A stretch of 10,721 nucleotides of DNA from JBGSZX01 sp964640545 (GTDB lineage: Bacteria > Bdellovibrionota > UBA2428). The DNA is taken from assembly GCA_964640545.1 (NCBI GenBank), contig CAZXHL010000087.1:1-10721 (forward strand), given 5' to 3'. The notes under the pieces are model-generated. The model was not told the DNA's origin. It saw only the letters and a list, made by a program, of their open reading frames with translations, and searched no databases. Shown in pieces: positions 6,358 through 10,721 of this stretch. Position 1 is the first letter of the stretch, and each line of letters begins with the position of its first letter. The position numbers and the translations under genes were made by a program.

Positions 6358-7755
6358 TCATCCGAATAATGCCATCCAGTGAGCGAAGTCTTTTTCGGCG
6401 CGGACTTTCAGTTTTTGTTTTTTCTCTTTGTCGCGCTCATTAATACCGTTTAGAGGCACAAGTCCCCAGTTCACATTCATGGGTTGGAAGTTTTTGTGGT
6501 TGCCGTTGTAGGTGGCACTTGCCAGCGCTCCGAGCACACAAGTCTCCGGTGGGCTGAGGGGGGACTCCATTCCGCGGAGTTCGAGGCTTGTCAGTCTTCC
6601 AACGAGCGCACCAATCGCACAGGATTCCAGGTATCCCTCGACGCCAGTCACTTGACCTGCAAAGCGGATCCAGGGATGTTTTTTCAGTCTAAGATTGCTG
6701 TCTAGCAAGCTTGGTGAGTGAATGAAAGTGTTGCGGTGGAGGCTTCCCAATCGGTAGAACTCTGCGTTCTCTAGCCCGGGAATCATTTTGAAAATCCGGC
6801 TTTGCTCGCCGTATTTCAATTTCGTTTGGAATCCAACCATGCTCCACGCACGGCCTTCGCAATCTTCTTTGCGCAATTGAACCACGGCATACGGGCGCTG
6901 CCCCGTTCTCGGGTCGGTGAGGCCGACGGGCTTCATGGGGCCGAAGAGCAAAGAACGCTCGCCTTTTTCAAGAATCGCCTCAATAGGTTGGCAGCCTTGG
7001 AAATATTTTGCTTTTTCAAATTGATGGGCAGGAACAATTTCCGCAGCTTTGAGAGCTTGGATGAAATTTTCAAACTCCTCTTTGTTGAAGGGGCAGTTGA
7101 GGTAATCGCCGTCGTCGCTTCCGTTCTCACTTAAGTTTTTGTCGTAGCGATTTTGAGTGAAAGCAATTTCTGTATTGATCGACTCGCCGGTAATGATCGG
7201 CGCAATGGCATCATAGAAATAAAGTTTTTCACCAAGCAAAGGCTCGAGACTTTGTGCGAGGTCTTCAGATGTCAGTGGGCCCGTTGCGAAAATGCATGGG
7301 ATTTCTTTTCCGTTTTTTGTGATGAGAGCTTCTTCCCAGTGATGGAGAGGCTGTCTTGCGATCGTGATGTTGGGATGAGACTCCAATTTTTCCGTGATGA
7401 ATTTTGCAAATTTAATACGATCAACAGCAAGAGCCTGACCTGCAGGAACTTCGCTTTCATTGGCGGCAGCCAAGATCAACGAGTTCATTTTCAACAGTTC
7501 GTCTTTGAGAATGCCTGGAGCGCTTTCGGGGTCTTTGGACTTGAGTGAGTTGCTGCATACGAGTTCTGCGAAGTCAGGACCGGTATGGGCTTCATTCGAT
7601 CTCACTGGCCGCTGCTCGACCAAAAGGACTTTGTGCCCCCTTTCCGCCAGCTGCCAGGAGCACTCCGAGCCAGCTAATCCCGCTCCAACTACGATAACCT
7701 CTGAATTCGATTCAGAAATATAATCACCTATTCGTTTGTTCGCTTGTTCGCTCAT
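6358..7755 (-). CDS. trmFO: Folate/FAD-dependent tRNA (uracil-54-C5)-methyltransferase TrmFO
   Basis: TrmFO makes ribothymidine at position 54 of the tRNA T-loop, taking carbon from methylenetetrahydrofolate and reducing it with FADH2, unlike SAM-dependent TrmA. The product is 465 residues, slightly longer than the usual 435-450. The FAD-binding GAGLAGSE motif is at residues 24-31, after a roughly 18-residue N-terminal tail. ELVCSNSLKS (64-73) and YLNCPF (218-223) hold the two cysteines conserved in the family (Cys67 and Cys221). Other hallmarks are YFQGCQPIEA (251-260), FGPMKPVGL (271-279), FAGQVTGVEGYLES (365-378) and FQPMNVNWGL (423-432). The CAT at 7753-7755 on the plus strand is its ATG; upstream ribosome binding signal is weak. 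It is monocistronic here, converging on the aminotransferase gene and diverging from the membrane-protein gene. Confidence 0.96.
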   Translation of the reverse strand: MSEQANKRIGDYISESNSEVIVVGAGLAGSECSWQLAERGHKVLLVEQRPVRSNEAHTGPDFAELVCSNSLKSKDPESAPGILKDELLKMNSLILAAANESEVPAGQALAVDRIKFAKFITEKLESHPNITIARQPLHHWEEALITKNGKEIPCIFATGPLTSEDLAQSLEPLLGEKLYFYDAIAPIITGESINTEIAFTQNRYDKNLSENGSDDGDYLNCPFNKEEFENFIQALKAAEIVPAHQFEKAKYFQGCQPIEAILEKGERSLLFGPMKPVGLTDPRTGQRPYAVVQLRKEDCEGRAWSMVGFQTKLKYGEQSRIFKMIPGLENAEFYRLGSLHRNTFIHSPSLLDSNLRLKKHPWIRFAGQVTGVEGYLESCAIGALVGRLTSLELRGMESPLSPPETCVLGALASATYNGNHKNFQPMNVNWGLVPLNGINERDKEKKQKLKVRAEKDFAHWMALFG

Positions 7756-7770
7756 GATCCAAAATATCTT

Positions 7771-7776
7771 TCTATA
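7771..7776 (-). promoter_or_regulatory. Possible -10 element of trmFO
   Basis: On the minus strand TATAGA ends 15 bases before the trmFO ATG. I find no good -35 hexamer at the right distance, so only the -10 is proposed. The leader would be about 8 bases. Confidence 0.25.
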
Positions 7777-7819
7777 CCGTCTTATCTGAGAGTTTTTCGG
7801 GGTCCAACAAATTTGCCCC

Positions 7820-7848
7820 TTGATTCAAAACTCTTTATTTTCTAGGTT
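7820..7848 (+). promoter_or_regulatory. Candidate promoter of the membrane-protein gene, near-leaderless
   Basis: TTGATT (7820-7825) and TAGGTT (7843-7848) are 17 bases apart; 8 bases follow before ATG 7857, so transcription would start at or next to the ATG. An alternative pair, TTGCCC (7813-7818) and TATTTT (7836-7841), also with 17-base spacing, would give a leader of about 9 bases. No Shine-Dalgarno sequence is seen. Confidence 0.35.
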
Positions 7849-7856
7849 TTGCCGCA

Positions 7857-8807
7857 ATGAGCCGAAAACTTCAATGGCTATTTGGTGGATTTCGCCAAAC
7901 GCCACTTTTCAGAGTGTATAGCTTCTTTCTAGGGTTTTTTCTAAGCAAAGCTTTACTTGGGGTGATTTTGTATCGCGCTCTTTTGCTCGCTGGGTGGAGC
8001 GAGGGAGCTTCGCTTCAAAGCATTGAAAATAATGAGATTTTTATACAGTCTCTCGCTTTGCTTCTCGGAATTTGGCTGGTTTTTGGAAAGGCTGCCCGCG
8101 GAGCTCTTAAATCTTCAGTTTGGGCTTCTCTTAGTTTCGACGAAAATACCTCCATTCAGAGGCGAAGGCTCTTCAGTGAGTCTTTCCGCCCCGCTGGCCA
8201 GGCTTTCGCGCTTGCCACAATGGTCGTCGCAATTTGCCTTGGCGCGGGACTGTTCAGGATTGAAGGTCCCGTGGTCGACCTTAGCTGGATGGGTTACTGG
8301 GCACCGTTGTGGTTGTTAAAGGCTCTCACGTTCTTCTTTTGGGTTCTTATTCTTGAGATGACTCGTTTTCGTCTCATGAAAATTCTACTCAAAACTCAAA
8401 GCACAGAGTTCATCGGTCGTCTCGCAATGGTTCTTTTTGAAGGTTACCTGATATACAAAGTCTTTAAGCTTCCTGGCGATGTTCTTGAACAGGGTCTTGT
8501 GGCACTTGTGGCGTTATGGGTTGCGGCTTTGCTTCAGCTTTGGTCTGGAATGACCTCTCAGAAATCAATGATCGCTTGGCGTCGGACGATCTTTGTCTCA
8601 GTCTTCTTGTTAACCGCTTACGGAATTTATGGACTGCCGTTTGCCTGGGGGCGGAACATTTCCATTTATTCTACTTTTGTGAATCAAGACGTAGGTGTTT
8701 TGGCTCCTTTGTTTCAGCCTTATTTGCTGAGCAACGTCATTTTCATTGCTTTGTTGACGCTAGTCTCCGCTGTCATGCTACGGCGTGTTCAGACTCGTAG
8801 TCTCTAG
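7857..8807 (+). CDS. Polytopic inner-membrane protein of unknown function
   Basis: This 316-residue protein is dominated by hydrophobic segments, roughly at 20-47, 62-78, 115-133, 146-167, 187-204, 210-229, 243-261 and 288-307. About eight membrane passes are therefore likely. Positively charged clusters at the N-terminus (SRKLQ), 101-104 (QRRR), 240-243 and the C-terminus (RRVQTRS) mark probable cytoplasmic loops and ends. I see no signal peptide cleavage site, enzyme motif or transporter signature and do not recognise the family. The ATG at 7857 lacks a good ribosome binding site but is placed where a candidate promoter would start transcription. It lies 83 bases upstream of tolQ on the same strand, so read-through into the tol operon is possible, but tolQ also has its own candidate promoter. 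Confidence 0.8.
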   Translation: MSRKLQWLFGGFRQTPLFRVYSFFLGFFLSKALLGVILYRALLLAGWSEGASLQSIENNEIFIQSLALLLGIWLVFGKAARGALKSSVWASLSFDENTSIQRRRLFSESFRPAGQAFALATMVVAICLGAGLFRIEGPVVDLSWMGYWAPLWLLKALTFFFWVLILEMTRFRLMKILLKTQSTEFIGRLAMVLFEGYLIYKVFKLPGDVLEQGLVALVALWVAALLQLWSGMTSQKSMIAWRRTIFVSVFLLTAYGIYGLPFAWGRNISIYSTFVNQDVGVLAPLFQPYLLSNVIFIALLTLVSAVMLRRVQTRSL

Positions 8808-8845
8808 TCAAAATTGCTCAAAAGCTCTCGGTAGCTCATTGTTTT

Positions 8846-8861
8846 GTAGCTCTCTTGCTAC
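8846..8861 (+). promoter_or_regulatory. Perfect 5-bp dyad overlapping the tolQ -35 region
   Basis: GTAGC (8846-8850) and GCTAC (8857-8861) form an inverted repeat around a 6-base centre. A second copy, GTAGCTC at 8831-8837, directly repeats the one at 8846-8852 with a 15-base period. The dyad covers the proposed -35 element (8855-8860), where an operator would act. No T run follows, so it is not a terminator. Short arms mean chance is possible. Confidence 0.25.
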
Positions 8862-8883
8862 CATCGCACTTCGGTTTTAGAAT
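8855..8883 (+). promoter_or_regulatory. Candidate tolQ promoter giving a leaderless transcript
   Basis: TTGCTA (8855-8860) and TAGAAT (8878-8883) are separated by exactly 17 bases and match the sigma70 consensus at 4/6 and 5/6. Seven bases follow before ATG 8891, which would be at or next to the transcription start. Confidence 0.5.
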
Positions 8884-8890
8884 TTTCGGA

Positions 8891-9577
8891 ATGAGCACAC
8901 CAAACGCAATGGAACTAGCCATGGAGACGGGCCTCGTCGTCCAACTTGTTTTAGTCAGTCTAATTTTTCTCTCGATCGTATCTTGGGCCGTGATTTTCGG
9001 AAAATGGATGGGATACAAAAAAGTCAAAAAGGAATCCACCAGATTTTTAAATCTATTTTGGAATGGAAAATCTCTCGACGTGATTTATGCGGAAGCAAAG
9101 TCAATGACCGATAGTCCTGTCTCGAACGTTTTTAGAACGGGATACAAGGAATTTCAGAAGGTCGCCAAGAAGGGCGAAGAAAAGAATGTCGCCACTGAAA
9201 CTCTCGGAACTCGCGGAATGGAAAATGTAGAACGAGCTTTGAGAAAAGCTTCGGTAGCTGAGTCTATGAAACTTGAAAACAAGTTACCTTGGCTTGCAAC
9301 GATTTCATCAACGGCTCCTTATATCGGGTTGTTCGGAACGGTATGGGGAATCATGAACGCCTTCCAGGGTATCGGGCAGGGCGGTCCAGCCACTCTTCAA
9401 AACGTAGCACCTGGTATTTCTGAAGCATTGATCGCAACCGCTGTAGCTTTGGCGACGGCGATTCCTGCTTCAATTTCTTACAACCTAAACGTGAGTAAGC
9501 TCAGAGCTTTCCGGGTGGAAATGGATAACTTTTCTGCTGAGTTTAGCAATATTCTACGTAGGGGTTACTTAGAATAA
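8891..9577 (+). CDS. tolQ: TolQ proton-channel subunit of the Tol-Pal system
   Basis: TolQ is a three-pass inner-membrane protein that, as a ring around TolR, converts the proton motive force into movement of TolA for outer-membrane constriction and integrity. I place the start at ATG 8891, giving 228 residues, matching TolQ length (about 230); a TTG at 8855 would add 12 unsupported residues and run through the promoter. Membrane segments lie near residues 15-36, 133-158 and 172-196. TAPYIGLFGTVWGIM (141-155) and GISEALIATAVALATAIPA (175-193) are the hallmark second and third segments. Thr150 and Thr183 correspond in spacing to the two pore threonines (145 and 178) of E. coli TolQ. The wording GLFGTVWGIMNAF favours TolQ over ExbB. 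The stop overlaps the tolR start (TAATG), so the two are translationally coupled. Confidence 0.94.
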   Translation: MSTPNAMELAMETGLVVQLVLVSLIFLSIVSWAVIFGKWMGYKKVKKESTRFLNLFWNGKSLDVIYAEAKSMTDSPVSNVFRTGYKEFQKVAKKGEEKNVATETLGTRGMENVERALRKASVAESMKLENKLPWLATISSTAPYIGLFGTVWGIMNAFQGIGQGGPATLQNVAPGISEALIATAVALATAIPASISYNLNVSKLRAFRVEMDNFSAEFSNILRRGYLE

Positions 9578-9999
9578 TGGCTGGTCCAAGCTTCGGTGGA
9601 GACGGGGACGACTACACACCTGTTTCCGAAATGAACATGGTGCCGTTTATCGACGTCATGCTCGTGCTTTTGATTATCTCTATGGTGACGACGCCTTTTC
9701 TTGAGCAAGGGGTGAATGTTGAGTTGCCAGTCGCGGGTGGACAAAGCTTGCAAAAGCAAGTTTCAGAGCAACCTATTATTCTCTATGTCTCAAAAAACGA
9801 AAATTTGAGAATCGGAGATACACCGGTTTCGAGAAATGCTTTAGCGAAAGAACTCGCGAAACTATTTAAGGGGCGTGACACAAAAGAATTGTTTGTGAGA
9901 GCTGACAAAGCTGTGCCATATGGCGTTGTTGCTGAGATCATGTCAGAGGTGCAGAGCGCTGGAATCGAAAGAGTGGGATTGGTCACTCAGCCACAATAA
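9577..9999 (+). CDS. tolR: TolR, ExbD/TolR-family motor subunit
   Basis: TolR is a single-pass inner-membrane protein inside the TolQ ring, with a periplasmic domain that can bind peptidoglycan. The product is 140 residues, the usual size. A short acidic cytoplasmic N-terminus precedes the membrane segment at about 21-42, MVPFIDVMLVLLIISMVTTP. It includes Asp26, equivalent to the protonated Asp23 of E. coli TolR. The ELPVA segment (49-53) opens the periplasmic domain, which ends with the VPYGVVAEIMSEVQSAGIER helix (113-132) and the strand VGLVTQPQ, as in ExbD/TolR. The start shares one base with the tolQ stop, and AGGGG lies 12 bases upstream inside tolQ. Confidence 0.94.
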   Translation: MAGPSFGGDGDDYTPVSEMNMVPFIDVMLVLLIISMVTTPFLEQGVNVELPVAGGQSLQKQVSEQPIILYVSKNENLRIGDTPVSRNALAKELAKLFKGRDTKELFVRADKAVPYGVVAEIMSEVQSAGIERVGLVTQPQ

Positions 10000-10045
10000 A
10001 TTCCTTAGGCGTTAGGATCGTGGAAAGAAAATAGGAAAGGAACGG

Positions 10046-10721
10046 ATGAAGGAAGCAGCTTTTTTATCGGGCATGCGAGAGCGTGTGAGGAAAAGTGAGC
10101 CGGCGGTGAACCTTGTTGGGTTTGACGTAGAGGAAAGCATTCCTGATTCTTCCCTGAAGTCCTTTAAAAAAACATTTTTCACTTCTGTCTTCGCACATAC
10201 GACAGCATTTTTATTGATGTTGATTGTTCCTCAAGTCATGGGGCTTATTGGCTTTAAGCCTAGCTACGAGGACAAGTTCAAAAAGAAAGATTTTAAGAAT
10301 GCCATTCGAGTGGATATGGTTGGTTTGCCGACCAAAAAATTGATGGATCTTCAAAAGGTAGATCCTACAGAAGCTGTGGGAAAAACTGTTAAAGAAGAAG
10401 TGAAGCCAGCCCCGTCAGAGACAGCTATGAAGCTTGTTGATGAGAAGAAAAAGGCGGAGGAAGAGGCCGCAAAGTCGGCAGCAAAGGCGGCTAACGCTGC
10501 AAAAGCTGCAGCGGCTGCAAAGAAGAAGAGGTTGGATGAGATTCGCGCCTCGATGAAAGTTGAGCAGCGCAGAAAAGAGCTTCTCAAAGAGCTTGATGAT
10601 GGGGCGGTCGCAGATACGGGGCGCGAAGTCCTAGCGGGGAACATCGTTTCGCAGGGCTATAGCGTCACTGGGGATGTCGCAAATGACATGGATGTTTATC
10701 AGGGGCACCTTAAGGTTCATA
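10046..10721 (+). CDS. tolA: TolA-like energy-transducing protein, 3'-truncated by window edge
   Basis: The frame is open from ATG 10046 to the window end (225 codons and one base). TolA anchors in the inner membrane, spans the periplasm and contacts Pal and the outer membrane when TolQ-TolR is energised. A single membrane segment lies at about residues 43-69. Within it Ser47 and His51 have the Ser-x3-His spacing of the TolA/TonB SHLS motif needed to engage TolQR or ExbBD. Residues 132-182 are a long charged Lys/Glu/Ala-rich helix (EEEAAKSAAKAANAAKAAAA at 138-157), like TolA domain II. The segment from about 203 (QGYSVTGDVANDMDVYQGHL) appears to open the C-terminal TonB-like domain, which is cut off. 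The cytoplasmic tail of about 42 residues is longer than in E. coli TolA. AGGAAAGG at 10033-10040 is the ribosome binding site. Confidence 0.85.
   Translation, partial: MKEAAFLSGMRERVRKSEPAVNLVGFDVEESIPDSSLKSFKKTFFTSVFAHTTAFLLMLIVPQVMGLIGFKPSYEDKFKKKDFKNAIRVDMVGLPTKKLMDLQKVDPTEAVGKTVKEEVKPAPSETAMKLVDEKKKAEEEAAKSAAKAANAAKAAAAAKKKRLDEIRASMKVEQRRKELLKELDDGAVADTGREVLAGNIVSQGYSVTGDVANDMDVYQGHLKVH

Noticed and set aside
6334..6358. Inverted repeat AATCG/CGATT with inner CCC/GGG between the convergent aminotransferase and trmFO genes, considered as a shared terminator.
   Set aside because: The stem is broken by a bulge and neither strand has a T run after it, so it cannot be supported as an intrinsic terminator.
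8891..9999. ExbB-ExbD rather than TolQ-TolR.
   Set aside because: The TolQ-type second membrane segment and the following gene with a TolA-like long charged helix fit the Tol system better.
10351..10644. Open frame on the minus strand rich in Ala, Ser and Phe opposite tolA.
   Set aside because: It is the antisense shadow of the Lys/Glu/Ala-rich helix of TolA; its composition follows from that codon use.

Overview
The window looks like the chromosome of a Gram-negative bacterium, since it carries tolQ-tolR-tolA and Sec-exported proteins. Moderate base composition, a Tad pilus locus beside an exported YD-repeat protein, folate-dependent TrmFO and a compact tol operon together suggest a Bdellovibrio-like or other former delta-proteobacterial lineage. 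That placement is an inference from gene content and protein style, not from a database search.

Left end (1-3860): the 3' part of a cpaF/tadA secretion ATPase gene overlaps tadB, which encodes an inner-membrane platform protein. These are the motor and one platform subunit of a Tad/Flp-type pilus. The expected tadC does not follow. Instead there is a 535-residue exported YD-repeat (RHS-type) protein without a recognisable C-terminal toxin. A 109-residue exported Gly/Gln/Pro-rich protein follows, and its ribosome binding site lies inside the last codons of the YD-repeat gene. This is the least conventional part of the window.

Middle (3879-7755): housekeeping genes. rsmD (16S rRNA m2G966 methyltransferase) and coaD (phosphopantetheine adenylyltransferase) form a commonly seen pair. 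A spacer with four imperfect 12-13 bp AT/G-rich repeats separates coaD from a PLP-dependent aspartate-type aminotransferase gene. That gene converges, with a 22-base gap, on trmFO (tRNA m5U54 methyltransferase) on the minus strand.

Right end (7857-10721): an unrecognised 316-residue polytopic membrane protein is transcribed divergently from trmFO. Then come tolQ, tolR and the N-terminal 225 codons of a tolA-like gene that runs off the window. TolQ-TolR form the proton-driven inner-membrane motor, and TolA carries its force across the periplasm to the outer membrane.

A recurrent regulatory feature is that rsmD, the membrane-protein gene and tolQ each have sigma70-like -35/-10 hexamers placed so that transcription would begin at or within a base or two of the ATG. 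None of the three has a good Shine-Dalgarno sequence, so they may be leaderless. The YD-repeat gene, the small exported protein and tolA have clear upstream purine-rich ribosome binding sites. No tRNA, rRNA, CRISPR array or insertion sequence was found.
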